A stretch of DNA of 64,000 nucleotides from the NCBI GenBank assembly GCA_963995525.1, contig OZ023216.1, positions 42,322,483-42,386,482 on the forward strand, in the 5' to 3' direction. A model generated the notes under the pieces. It did not search any database and had not been told where the DNA came from. It saw nothing but the letters and a program-made list of their open reading frames with translations. Below are positions 53,246-64,000 of the stretch, piece after piece. This DNA is from Escarpia spicata. Taxonomy: Eukaryota > Annelida > Polychaeta > Sabellida > Siboglinidae. A program made the translations under genes and the position numbers. The stretch's first letter is position 1. Each line of letters opens with the position of its first letter.

Positions 53246-54185
53246 TTTTTCAATCGCTTTATACCCTTCACAGCATATGGCGCATGCGCACTTACGAACA
53301 ACGCCCTAGTCTACGGTTCTATTACAATATTTCGCGCATGCGTTCTAACGCATAACTGACTAGTCCCGGATGTCTTTGCTTTCGGAAAAAAATGAACGGT
53401 CATGTAGTGCTTTCGTTGACAACCGTTTATTTACATCGAATTTCTATAATATAATGGCACTACACAAATCCCTATTCCCCACTGATCCTATACAACGCTT
53501 AAATTCATGCTTTTAATAGTTCGTGTATTGTTTTTGAAATGGCATTGTTCTAGCTTCACATTCAGATCGCGATAAGCTATTGCCCAATTAACGTCACGCG
53601 CCGCAGCTGTTTTGTGTCACCATTCGGTTTTTAGTTATCCGCTTCAGGAAAAAAATTAGCGGTCGCTTTAGTACATTCGTTGTCAAATGTGACTTTTACA
53701 TCGAATTTCTCTAATATTAATACACCACAAGATGCCCGATCCCTAACTAATCGTATACAACGCTTCATTTCATGCATTTAGATTTCCTTTTATCGGTATC
53801 GCGCTCTCTTTGCATTCAGTGTTTTTACGTCGCTTTCGCGCAAGCGCACTTAACGCATAACTGACTTCATCACGCGCCGCAGCTGTTTTGCGTCACCATT
53901 CGCCTTCTAGGTATTCGCTTCAGGAAAAAAAATCAGCGTTCGCTTTAGTACATTCGTTTTCAAAATGTGACTTTTACATCGAATTTCTCTAATATTAATA
54001 CACCACAAAATGCCCTATCCCTAAATAATCTTATACAACGCTTCATTTCATGCATTTAGATTTTCCTTTATTGCTATTTTGATCTCTTTGCATTCAATGT
54101 TTTTACGTCACTTTCGCGCATGCGCGATTAACGCATAAGTGACTTTAGGAAATAAAGCGACGGCCTTCCACGAAAGAACAGCGGT
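53246..54185. promoter_or_regulatory. Three tandem ~270-bp repeats between divergent genes
   Basis: ACATCGAATTTCT begins at 53433, 53698 and 53976 (steps of 265 and 278 bp). Each unit also has CAGCTGTTTTG(T/C)GTCACCATTCG, a GCTTCAGGAAAAAAA run and TTTTACGTC. GCGCATGCGC-type palindromes resembling NRF-1 sites lie at about 53279, 53334, 53841 (variant) and 54115. The block sits between the minus-strand OB-fold gene and a plus-strand exon, so it may be a bidirectional promoter/enhancer or an origin. That is inference. Confidence 0.6.
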
Positions 54186-54412
54186 AAGTTTTATTTTATT
54201 TTATTTATTTATTTTATTTAGTTCTTATTATTTAGTAGAGCGGTAAGTCGTCTTTTATCCTATCCGTAAGTTTTATATTCTTTATTAATTACTTTTATAT
54301 TAATAATATGCTATTCTTTATTTATTACTATTCTTTAATAATTACTTTTATATTAATAACAGTGATTTAGGTCTTGGGAACCTCCTCATTATTCATATGC
54401 CTTATTTCACAG
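54186..54412 (+). other. Intron-like A/T-rich segment
   Basis: GTAAGT donors occur at about 54185 (AGCG/GTAAGT) and 54243 (GCG/GTAAGT). A TTATTTCACAG acceptor ends at 54412. Between them the DNA is very A/T-rich, with TTTATT and TTAATAAT repeats. It reads as the 5' intron of the exon that follows. Confidence 0.45.
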
Positions 54413-54845
54413 AATCCACCTGCCTCGATGTGGAAAGGAAATACACCTGCCTACACGAGAAACTGTATACAACAAGCCTGTATGTCGTGTGCACCCGCGT
54501 ATCCTGCAACCGACGCCTGTCATCCCAGCCGATTTCCAGGCACCTTACAGCAGCTCCTCAGACGACGATGACTTTGACTATGGGGGACTCACGTCTTCGT
54601 TTAACGTACGGGGGGCTAGCGGGCTTTGGCATTCGCCGATCCCCGCAGACGAGCTGTATGAACGTCGCGGATTTAACACGCCGTTAATTCCAGCCGGCCG
54701 TTCAACGATGCTACAGCGGCATTTTGACGCTGATAATTCTCGGGCCGCCCGTCTCCTGCAGCTCAGCCAACTCGGACGCGCAAACATTACTCAGGTCTGG
54801 CCGCGCTCCCCTGGGCCGTTCTCACGCCACCGTGATGCTTTCTAA
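54413..54845 (+). CDS. Acceptor-led open frame, unknown acidic/serine protein
   Basis: The frame is open from the splice acceptor at 54412 to the stop at 54843-54845, without an ATG early on, like modules A-E on the other strand. It encodes HLPRCGKEIHLPTRETVYNK, then PVIPADFQAPYSSSSDDDDF, DYGGLTSSFN, a middle with LYERRGFNTPLIPAGRS and an end with LLQLSQLGRANITQVWP. I do not recognise it. GC-rich codons and an AATAAAAAATA signal 3-5 bp past the stop support a real 3' exon. It marks the probable right limit of the element before LINE sequence begins. Confidence 0.45.
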
Positions 54846-54962
54846 TGTAATAAAAAATAATATATTACTTACACCGTTTTGCTTCCATTCGTCTATCCAC
54901 CGCACATAACAATCCTGCCTTAAGAGACCGCTGAGTACAGATTTTAAACGTTTCATCGCTGA

Positions 54963-56960
54963 ATGCATGCATGCAATTCGTTTCAGTTTGACAGCGCCAA
55001 CAACGCTGTACGCCTGAAATTAAACACACTGAAAAATAAGACAGCAACAGAATGCTGGAGTATATTAAAGAGTGAAATTAAGTGCATAGTTGATAAATTT
55101 GTACCCTACAAAAACAAGGGAAACGGTCCAAAAAGAAATACTTATCGAAAGAAGCCATGAGAAAAATTAAGTATAAACAAATGATGTGGAAGTCAAATAT
55201 ATGTACTGGAAATGATGAAGACTACAACAGTTATAAAGAAGCACTTAACCAAGCAATAGCTGAAATTAGAAATTCAAAGAGAAGCTATGAACAACAATTA
55301 GCTAGTAATATAAAACATGACAGCAAGAGTTTTTATGCGTATGTTCTAAGCAAACAGAAAGTTCAAGATATGGTCGGTCCTCTAGAAGATAGTGCAGGAA
55401 ATATAATATCAGAGGGATTCTTAATGGCAGAAGACCTGAATGAGTACTTTAGTTCAGTGTTCACTAACAGTACCAGAGGCTAAGTTCACGGGGGCAGATT
55501 CAGACTATTTAGGACAATTAATTGTAACCCCTGAAATGGTAGCTACGAAAATAAGGGCTATGAAGGATAATAAATCACCTGGAGTGGATGGGATTCCTCC
55601 CAAACTACTATTGGAAATTGTAGAACAAATTAGCGTACCGCTTGCAACAGTTTTCAATTCGTTATTAGAAGTGGGAGTGGTTCCTTTAGAATGGAAAGAG
55701 GCAAACATTAAACATAACTTGATAAACCCATCTCAACATGGTTTTTTTAAAGCGAGGTCATGCTTAACAAATATGTTATGTTTTTGGAAGACTGGGTAGA
55801 TGAGTGATCACCAGTGGATATCGTCTACTTAGATTTTCAAAACGCTTTCGACAAAGTACCACATCAAAGATTACTGCTTAAACTAAAGACCCATGACATA
55901 GGAAATGGTATAATAAACTGGATAGATAAATGGCTTATTGACAGAAGACAACGTGTAGTAGTTGATGGGGAGGCTTCAAACTGGAAATCGGTATTGAGTG
56001 GGGTACCACAGGAATCAGTACTAGGACCTATATTATTCTTAATATATATCAAAGATTTGGATGATGAAATAACAATCAAAGTGTTGAAATTTGCGGAAGA
56101 TACAATAGTGGTTAGAAAGATTAAAAGTGATGGATATAGACAACATTTACAAGATGATCTTGACAAGTTGATCAAATGGTCTGAAAAGTGGCAAATGCTG
56201 TTCAATTTTGGGAAATGTAAATGCCTCCACACAGGACATGGGAACGAAGAGGTAGAATATACAATGGGGGGTACTGTACTAAGTACTACTGTAAAAGAAA
56301 ATAACTTAGGGTTAACCATTAGTGCTGATATGAATGTTTCAGAGCTGTGCGGAATTGCAGCTTCAAAGGGAAATCAAATCCTTGGATTAATTAGGCGAAA
56401 CATAACGTATAAGAAAAAAGAGCTAATAATACCGCTGTATAAGACAATAGTTAGGCCTCATTTAGAATATTGTATTCAAGCATGGAGGCCATATCGCAGG
56501 AAGGACATAGATATGCTAGAAAGAGTACAGAGGAGAGCAAATAAAATGATACCAAAACTGAGGGATCTTAGTTAAGAAATACGCCTAAAAAATGCGGCTT
56601 AACAACACTAGAGACCAGGAGATTGAGAGGAGATCAGATATAGGTGTTTAAAATAATGAATGGTTATGACAATATTGATAGAAATATGTTTTTCTCAGTT
56701 AAGAAAGATAGAAGAACTAGAGGACATGAAGTTACACTAGCAAAGGAGCAGTGTATATTAGATATACGAAAGTTCTCATTTTCACAAAGGATTGTAAATG
56801 AATGGAATAGATTATCTGCTGATTGTGTGGGTGCTAGTAGCGTGAATATGTTTAAAAAATAAAATCGACACATACCTCAAAAGGGCGGGATACACATCGA
56901 TAAAAGGGTCGGACTCTTGACAAGCCAAAGGGATTCCTTGTCCACCTGCCACCAAGAGTT
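54963..56960 (+). mobile_element. 5'-truncated CR1/Rex-like LINE with internal deletion
   Basis: Several frames join into one decayed ORF2. Pre-RT is NTLKNKTATECWSILKSEIK and KSFYAYVLSKQKVQDMVGPL. RT follows with KIRAMKDNKSPGVDGIPPKL, then a deletion near 55715 that removes the block before INPSQHGFFKARSCLTNMLC. Then IVYLDFQNAFDKVPHQRLLL (motif A), SGVPQESVLGPILFLIYIKD and KFAEDTIVV, where the catalytic DD has become ED. The C-terminal LEYCIQAWRPYRRKDIDMLE and FSQRIVNEWNRLSADCVGAS segments are typical of this LINE group. It cannot encode a working enzyme. It lies immediately right of the virus-like element. Confidence 0.85.
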
Positions 56961-57229
56961 AATTCTCTGGGTGGCAATCTTGTTAAATCTGGTTAAATCT
57001 AAAGCAAATGGACTTGACAAGAACAAAACACTTCATAGTAATAATGGATACATCATATGGTGTCAGCTGTTCTTAAGCGGTAAGCAGTGTTGCATTAAGC
57101 TTCTACAAAAGTCACTTTCAATTCCGACTCTTCGAGCAGACAGCATCTCGCAAGGAGATAAGACGTTGCATTGAAGGTATGGAGCAAGGACTGATGTAGG
57201 CAAACCCTCAGCTGAATTAGCAGCATACG
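56961..57229. other. Spacer between two LINEs
   Basis: No gene recognised. Part may be the 3' UTR of the left LINE or the 5' UTR of the right one. Confidence 0.4.
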
Positions 57230-57358
57230 TCAAAAGTTAGGTTTTTGAATGAACTAATTTGCGTCAAGCACATTATCGCCCATTATCGCTGTTGGCAACT
57301 ACCTTCGCTCCATTCTCGTCACACCTGCCGGTGATTATATAATCACTCGTTGGCCACT

Positions 57359-58198
57359 ATGTCTGCAGAAGACAAACGAACGCGCAGTAAGGCGCAGTCA
57401 ATGACTAAGTCGGTTACGGATGAACGGGCAACCGGGCCGGAAATAGAGGCTCCGCACAAAGAAGACGACTTTGCGACATTTGTTCGTTCGGCCCTGGTTA
57501 GTTTGAATGACAAGCTTGATAGCATCATCACACACCAGGCTAGCCTGGAAAAAAAACTGTCAAACATCGAAGACAGAGTCATGGACCAATCGACTGTGAT
57601 TGCGGACCTAAGTGAATCGGTCGAATTTAATGCCCGAAACATAAAAGACCAGCAAAACTCTGTTGCGGAAATGGGCAAGGTGATCGATAAATCAAACCGC
57701 GAACTGCAATTCGCCACCACTGCTATCGCCAAACTCGAGTTGAAACTAAATATTTCGGAAAGACACTCCCGTGGTTTCAATGTTCGTTTGCTCGGTGCCC
57801 TTGAGACAAGCGAGGAAAGCTGTATTTCCATCGTAGATCACATTCTTCAAGACAAGTTTGAGGTAAAGGGCGGTGCCATTGAATATGCACACCGAACTGG
57901 TAAACCGCAAAAAGGGAAACCTCGACACATCATTGCGCGTTTTTACAGCAGAGATGTACGGGGATCAGTGATGAGAGCAGCGCGCGCGAACCTCGCGAAT
58001 ACATCGTACCGCCTCATGGATGACTTGACTAATGTGGACTTAACAGAGAAACAACGAGTTCGTCCCTATATGGAGGATCTGTTCAAGCGTAACAAAAGGC
58101 CGACTTTCCGAAATGGGAAGTTATACGCGGAGGGCCGTGAAGTTGCTACTGAAGACATAAAAACATTCCTGAACAATCTTCATCAGGGCACTGGTTAA
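57359..58198 (+). CDS. LINE ORF1 protein (L1-type coiled coil and RRM-like domain)
   Basis: About 279 residues from the ATG at 57359. A charged N-terminus (SAEDKRTRSKAQSMTKSVTD) precedes a long coiled coil (residues ~40-135) with heptads such as SLNDKLDSIITHQASLEKKL and LELKLNISERHSR. Then come an RRM-like region (RGFNVRLLGALETSEESCIS, HRTGKPQKGKPRHIIARFYS) and a C-terminal domain (RPTFRNGKLYAEGREVATED). This is the trimeric RNA-binding chaperone layout of L1 ORF1p. The frame is intact, and ORF2 starts 190 bp later. Confidence 0.85.
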   Translation: MSAEDKRTRSKAQSMTKSVTDERATGPEIEAPHKEDDFATFVRSALVSLNDKLDSIITHQASLEKKLSNIEDRVMDQSTVIADLSESVEFNARNIKDQQNSVAEMGKVIDKSNRELQFATTAIAKLELKLNISERHSRGFNVRLLGALETSEESCISIVDHILQDKFEVKGGAIEYAHRTGKPQKGKPRHIIARFYSRDVRGSVMRAARANLANTSYRLMDDLTNVDLTEKQRVRPYMEDLFKRNKRPTFRNGKLYAEGREVATEDIKTFLNNLHQGTG

Positions 58199-58388
58199 TA
58201 TTTTTTGGAAAACACGCTCCATACCTTCGTGTTTTGTAGTTTAATGATGCAAATTGCATCAGCATTTATGTTCAACGTTTTCATTGCTTTATTCTTCATA
58301 TGTTTGGAACAGTTGCTCCACATACGCAAGCATCTGTATGACTTAATCCCACCTTGGTGCACTATACTAAACCTTTGTACTACAGTAT

Positions 58389-61300
58389 ATGGCGTACAAT
58401 TTAAATAATAATTCTTTGGAGGACGGAATACTATCAAACTATGGAGGTTCGATTGCAAATAATCTAATACAGCTTCTCGGCGATGCAGATGATAAATTAG
58501 ATGACTTAACAATACTTACTCACTCACCTTATATAGACACCACAGACTTAAAAGACGCTCTCGCCACTACCATAGATAAGTTTACTATTTTCAGCTTAAA
58601 TGTTCAAAGCATAAATTCAAAATTTAACTACATCTACCCACTCTTACTAGAGTTAATCAATAAAGACATCGGTTTCAGTGATATAAGTTTGCAGGAAAGC
58701 TGGCTTTCTGATGACGCAGACTTATCTCAATATCAATTACCAAATTACATCATCATTCATCAAGGCAAAAAATGCTCCGGTCATGGAGGTTTATTAATAT
58801 ATTTACATGTACGTTATTCATACATTGTAAGACAATTATATGACTCATCTGATATTTGGGAGGGGCTTTTTATTAATGTATTTGGTGCAAATCTAAATAC
58901 AAACATCACAATAGGAAACATATATAGACCGCCTAAGCTAAATAATAATGAACAAAGTATATCTACATTTATAGAAGAATTTGCACCGATACTTTCAAAA
59001 TAGGGAAAGGAAAATGCAGAAACTATAATAACAGGCGACTTTAACATTGACCTGTTGAAAGTAAACAGCAAACAAAAAGTCGGCGACTATTTTGATTTAT
59101 TCTGTACCAATGGAATTTATCCAAAAATTACCTTGCCGACTCGTTTCTCTCGAAAAAGCTGCACACTAATTGACCAGATATTCTGTAAGATTTCAAATGC
59201 CACTACTGCTTCTACAGCAGGTATAATTATGAGCAACATATCCGATCATTTACCATATTTCATAATTACCGATATACTGTTATCCAAACAAAGTGCTCCC
59301 AAATGGGTGACAATCAGGACAAACAATGAAAAGGCAACAACACAATATTATGAATCTGTAAGGCAATCGTGCATCATGGATCAATTAAATCTAAATGAGC
59401 TATCTGATCCAAACACAAACTATAACTTACTTGAAAATATACTCTCCCGACTATATGAATATCATTTTCCTGCAAAAACTGTTAGATACAATAAGTACAA
59501 ACACAAAAAATCTAACTGGATAACCATTGGAATAATCAACTCAATAAAACATAAAGACAAACTGTATCGCAAATTAAAACAGACTGCGCACAATGAAATA
59601 TCTTACAATGCGTCATTGATAAATCTTCGCGTTTATAAAAATATCTTAAATAGAGCTATCAGAGAAGCGAAACGTATTCACTACACAAACCTATTCAATC
59701 AATATAAATCTAACATAAGAAAAACTTGGGACACCATTAAACAACTCTTAAATAAAAACTATAAGCAATTTGAATTTCCTAATTTGTTTTATATAAACGG
59801 AGTACATATCTCGGACAAAAGGGAAATTGCGCATGCATTTAATGAATTCTTTGTAAATATTGGCAATAAACTGGCAGAAAAGATATCCTTTAATAGACAA
59901 CATAGAGCATTTACCAGCTATCTAAAGGACAAATCTCCGTTCACTTTTATATTCAAACATCTTACAGAAAAAGACATATTGTCAGTTGTAAAGGAATTCA
60001 ACCCCAAAAATAGTGCAGGACATGACTCAATCTCCATAAATATGTTAAAGAAAATCAGCCCGCTAATTGTCAAGCCTTTGTCTCTCATAATTAACCAATC
60101 GCTCACCACAGGAATTTTCCCACATAAACAAAAAATTGCAAAAGTTATTCCTCTGTATAAGAAAAACGATAAAACGATGCTAGATAATTACAGGCCAATC
60201 TCGTTGCTGCCGTCTATCTCCAAAGTCTTCGAAAGAATTGTGTATAACCAACTATATGAGTATTTAACTACAAATGAAATATTATTTAAAAGTCAGTATG
60301 GTTTTAGAAAAGCACATTCTACGGAGATGGCTACACTGGAAATGACAGACACTCTTTTACAAAGCTTAGACAAGGGTAATATTCCTATATCCATTTTTTT
60401 AGACCTCTCAAAAGCGTTCGATACACTAGACCACTCTATTTTATTTAAAAAACTTGAACACTACGGCATGAACACTATGGCTAATCAGTTATCTTACTAA
60501 TAGGCTTCAATTTGTACAATTCGGTGATGTAATATCCAATAAATTACCCATCTCTACAGGTGTCCCTCAGGGTTCCATATTGGGACCATTGTTATTCATC
60601 TTATATATAAATGATATTCATTACGCCAGTGATAAATTTAATGCGATATTATACGCCGATGACACTACCCTGATTGGTCCACTCTGTTCCTTCCAATCTA
60701 CTTCAGATGTGTTTGATAACATTACTTTAAGCATCAACATAAATAAGGAATTGGAAAAAATAAGTGAATGGTTATCAGTAAACAAACTGTCTCTTAATGC
60801 TAGTAAGACTAAATATATGTTGTTTCATTTTCCTCAACGCAGTACCGCGCGTATCGAATTAACGCTAAAAATAGATGACCATCACATTGATCGTGTTCAA
60901 GAATTTAACTTCTTAGGCACAACTATCCATGAAACATTAGATTGGACAGCACACATTGATAAAATTGCCATTAAAATATCAAGAACTCTTGGTATATTAA
61001 ATAAGTTAAAGCACTTCTTACCTACATGTGCTCTAAAGATAATGTACAATTCCTTAATTGCGCCACACTTCAATTATAGTATTTTATTGTGGGGCTTTAA
61101 TTCAAAAAGAATTTCGAAATTGCAGAAAAAGGCGATAAGAATTATAACCCACAGCGAATATAATTCCCACACAGAACCTCTAATGAAATCACTAAAGTTA
61201 TTGAAAGTCGACGACATTTTCACGCAAAAATGTCTTATATTTTATCACAAATTTGTGAATAGTATAGTTCCTTCTTACTGTAAATCTTTATTTTCACTAA

Positions 61301-61560
61301 ATACCACACACCATGGCCATCACACTAGGCAAAGTCATTACATCTCTATTCCGTACAGCCGAACCTCCCGAGCCAGAAAGTGTATAAGATACTACCTGCC
61401 AACTCTTCTCAGAAATATGCCACCTAGAATTACGGAAAAAGTCAATACTCATAGTCTTCACGGTTTCTCTTTATATCTGAAGAAATATCTATTGGATCAA
61501 TACCAAGAGACTTGCACAATTGCAAATTGCTATATATGTAGGCAAAACAATAATCTGTAA
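58389..61560 (+). pseudogene. LINE ORF2: endonuclease and reverse transcriptase, one stop and one frameshift
   Basis: From the ATG at 58389 an apurinic-type endonuclease is seen: FSLNVQSINSKF, LQESWL, GNIYRPPK, GDFNIDLL, and SDHLPYF near 59245. A TAG at 59001-59003 interrupts it, and the same frame resumes. The RT follows with IPLYKKNDKTMLDNYRPISL, QYGFRKAHSTEMATLEM and SIFLDLSKAFDTLDHSIL (motif A). A frame change lies near 60480-60500. The next frame has STGVPQGSILGPLLFILYIN and YADDTTLIG (intact catalytic box), then the thumb and a C-terminal NNSLIAPHFNYSILLWGFNS-like region. It ends with CYICRQNNNL at 61560. The catalytic residues are preserved, so inactivation is recent. Confidence 0.9.
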
Positions 61561-62225
61561 TTTTAGAAAGTGAATACTTTTTATTATATAATAAACTGCC
61601 TACATGCTTGTATTTGCATAAATTGATGCGAAACCACAAAGATTTCTTAATTGTATCCTCTTTTTACTAATAGGCCGATTTCCATGTGTATTCCCGAACC
61701 AGAGCAGCCCTGGTTATGAAGATCTAACCTGTCTCCGCCTATACTAACCTTTTAGTATTTGTGTCGTGTCTTGTCTTTCATAATGTACGAAGCAATTGCG
61801 ACTAAAAGTAAACTATAATTTAGTCTAAAACGAGCATGGTATTCAGTTCTCCAATGAAGTGCTTTTCTCTTAAATGAAACAGCCATTCATAAATCACATG
61901 TAGGCTCATAATTATTGTGCTGGATTATGGCGACCTTGTGTATATTCTACCAAATCACTTCATATTTTTACTGTGTGCACCACGGTGGGAGAATACGGAT
62001 ATGAATGACATAAAAGTAGTCTACTGAATAATCATTTACTATGTTAAATTGACATCTTGCAGTAAATATCCTCTTCCCGTGGGTGGCTCTCACGCTAGCG
62101 GCTTTTGAGCCTTAGTGAGAGTCTCCCGACATAGACTAACTATTGTAAAAATGTGTGTTGCAATGTGTGCTTTTGTTTGTTTGTTTATTGTCGAATAAAT
62201 TGTTCCAATTCCAATTCCAAATTCC

Positions 62226-63338
62226 ACACTCCCTTGGAGCAACCAACCGATGGCAGCTGGTGTCGTAATATCATAATGATAGTCTTAAAAAGAGGAGGTG
62301 TATTCCTAGTTTTTTGTTTAAGAATCAATATAATCTTCTTAAGTCTCTACTAGTTATGTTGAAGATATACAGCCCGCCAACTTGTGTTAAGTACGCCCGT
62401 AACAACGTTTGTAACTTGGAAGGTACAACCCCGGAGCGTGTTCAAATAGTAAACAAAACGGCCAGTTTAAAAACAAGCAGTATTGGCAAATACGGCCGAA
62501 TCAGGCTGATTTAACTGCAATACCCTTTGATGTTCAATGATTTCCCATTTTCTCATGTTCAACACAGCAAACTTCCTGTTACAAATTACTACGCCCTCTA
62601 ATTCCTGGTAGAGGAACTAACTGCCTCCTCTCTACTAATTCAGACCAAACATTTGATTTCTGCTGTCACCAGGTGCGGCATTAATGCGATCGTAACAATA
62701 TAGTGGCGCTCTCTGGCGAAAGGCTCATCACTCCGTGTACAGAAAAGTACACATCGTAAACAAAACGTAAGTAAATAACGATAACTAATTACATTTGTAA
62801 TTACGAAATACACCGCCTATTGGTACGTAGAACAGGCGCTAATTGTATTTTATGAAGCTGTTTAGCAGGAAGATTGGTAAGACGTTAGGTGTTGTGGGCT
62901 AGCCACTTGATCAGGACGGATGAGGGCAGTCAACCTACCTACCGAGGAGAGAAGAGTTTGAGAAACATCAAGGCCGCATGAAATGTGGAAAAAAACTGAG
63001 ACTGGATGATTGAGTAAATGGAAATTTTAGAAGGTGGAATATGGAGAGAGTTGGGGCTGCTGAAACGGAACAATGGATGGCAACAACGAACAACAAAACA
63101 ATTACACAACTGTGGTGGAAATAACACTTTAGCAAACGTTACTTTTGCTATCATTAGTAATATATTCTCACCCTGATAAGGTGACGCCGTCGGTATTCAG
63201 CTGCTTCCACCCACAGTTTGCGGCATTCCCGTAGAGTTTAACAGACGCGATGGCTTGGGTTGCTGCGAACGGTTGGGAGCCAGTCCTCGTCTTGATTCTG
63301 TACTGGCAAACTGAGAGAAGATCACATTGTGTAGTGTC
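62226..63338. other. No gene recognised
   Basis: Unique A/T-rich DNA with short, unsupported open frames on both strands. No RNA gene or known repeat was seen. Confidence 0.4.
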
Positions 63339-63475
63339 GTATGCCCATGCATATATGGATAATAAACACTGCTGATAACGAATCGTATGCCCATGCATAT
63401 ATGAATAATAAATACTGCTGATAACGAGTCGTATGCCCATGCATGTATGGATAATAAACACTGCTGATAACGACG
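63339..63475. repeat. 46-bp tandem repeat, three copies
   Basis: CGTATGCCCATGCAT begins at 63339, 63384 and 63430. Units share AATAA(A/T)AC/TACTGCTGATAACGA ends with few differences. Open minus-strand frames across it are a by-product of the repeat. Confidence 0.95.
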
Positions 63476-64000
63476 AAACACAAATATTTGAAACGTGGAA
63501 GTTTACACGCATATAACATTACGATAGTGGCGATTTAAAAAACAACCGCCGTGTCGCTATATAACTGTTTAATTATTGACATATAAATATTCCCAATCAC
63601 GATGATCTACTAAAAGACTACTTGTATAGTGAAAATGCAAAACGAATGACTCAAGTACCAACCTGCAGCGGACGGGTCAATTTGGCCAAACAGGAAGCTG
63701 ATCAACGCTAGGCACGCGAGTTGTGGAATAGTCATCTCTTAGCCGCGGAAGTTCTACGAGGTTGACTCTCTTCAAGTTCGTAGCGTTATGTACAGCAACC
63801 GTGGCCAGACCCCCTGATATATACACCCGCACGATGTACACACGGAATTGTCTTCGTAGCTACATCGTCACATTTCGCTATTGTGACAACGAGGTGACGC
63901 CGACAAAACAGGTTAACTGGCAAGCTGCCATGTTCAAACAAACCAGTGATTGTTTAGTCGTTGACTTATATTAGGAGATATTTTAAAAACTGGTTGTACT
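63476..64000. other. No gene recognised to the window end
   Basis: It contains a 70-codon plus-strand frame at 63762-63974 without a recognisable motif. No repeats are seen. Confidence 0.4.

Larger units (their letters stand above)
57230..62225 (+). mobile_element. Nearly full-length non-LTR retrotransposon
   Basis: The order is 5' UTR, ORF1 (57359-58198), ORF2 (58389-61560, broken), a 3' UTR of about 660 bp, and a tail of TCCAATTCCAATTCCAA near 62205-62225. Both ends are approximate and no target-site duplication was identified. RT motifs place it in the jockey/CR1 superfamily, while ORF1 is of the L1 coiled-coil type. One stop and one frameshift in ORF2 suggest a fairly recent insertion compared with the other LINE copies here. 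Confidence 0.9.

Overview
The window looks like nuclear DNA of a marine invertebrate (a lophotrochozoan or lancelet-like animal is my guess; the species cannot be read from the sequence). Evidence: intron-containing genes with GT-AG boundaries whose phases agree, CR1/jockey-type LINEs, a tRNA-derived SINE, a 17-kb satellite and an integrated Polinton/adintovirus-like DNA virus.

Layout. 1-2.9 kb: short tandem repeats, an ATG-less proline-rich open frame behind a splice acceptor, and three ~410-bp tandem units. 2.9-9.0 kb: a minus-strand four-exon gene that fuses a CCHC zinc-finger array to a Mab-21/cGAS-like (cGLR) nucleotidyltransferase fold. It has an in-frame stop, substituted active-site positions, and an 11-copy minisatellite that multiplies its own splice donor. 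A LINE remnant and a TATTC microsatellite lie in its introns. 9.8-11.8 kb: a plus-strand DUF4806-type gene whose last exon is broken by an inverted self-duplication. 12.2-21.7 kb: decayed multicopy gene, SINE, LINE remnant and two interspersed repeat families. 21.75-38.92 kb: BamHI-site-bearing satellite with 326-bp monomers and nested higher-order repeats.

38.92-54.85 kb: the GC-rich virus-like element. It starts abruptly inside a satellite monomer. On the plus strand it carries a tRNA-like gene, NADAR (YbiA-like) protein, A32/FtsK-type packaging ATPase, two conserved Polinton proteins, an rve integrase with chromodomain, a small membrane protein, penton-like minor capsid protein, a basic pX-like protein, double-jelly-roll major capsid protein and an adenain-type protease. 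On the minus strand it carries a protein-primed family-B DNA polymerase with an N-terminal zinc-finger region, an RPA-like OB-fold protein, and a cluster of small ATG-less open modules, each with its own branch point and 3' splice acceptor. Capsid, ATPase, integrase and NADAR frames are open. Polymerase, protease, OB-fold protein, one conserved protein and the penton N-terminus carry stops or frameshifts, so this copy is probably no longer autonomous, unless indels in the assembly account for part of the damage. I found no right-hand terminal inverted repeat.

54.9-62.2 kb: two more LINEs, one nearly full-length with an L1-type ORF1 and an ORF2 broken by one stop and one frameshift. 62.2-64 kb: little recognisable content apart from a 46-bp tandem repeat. 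Stretches without a feature of their own are commented on as 'other' entries.
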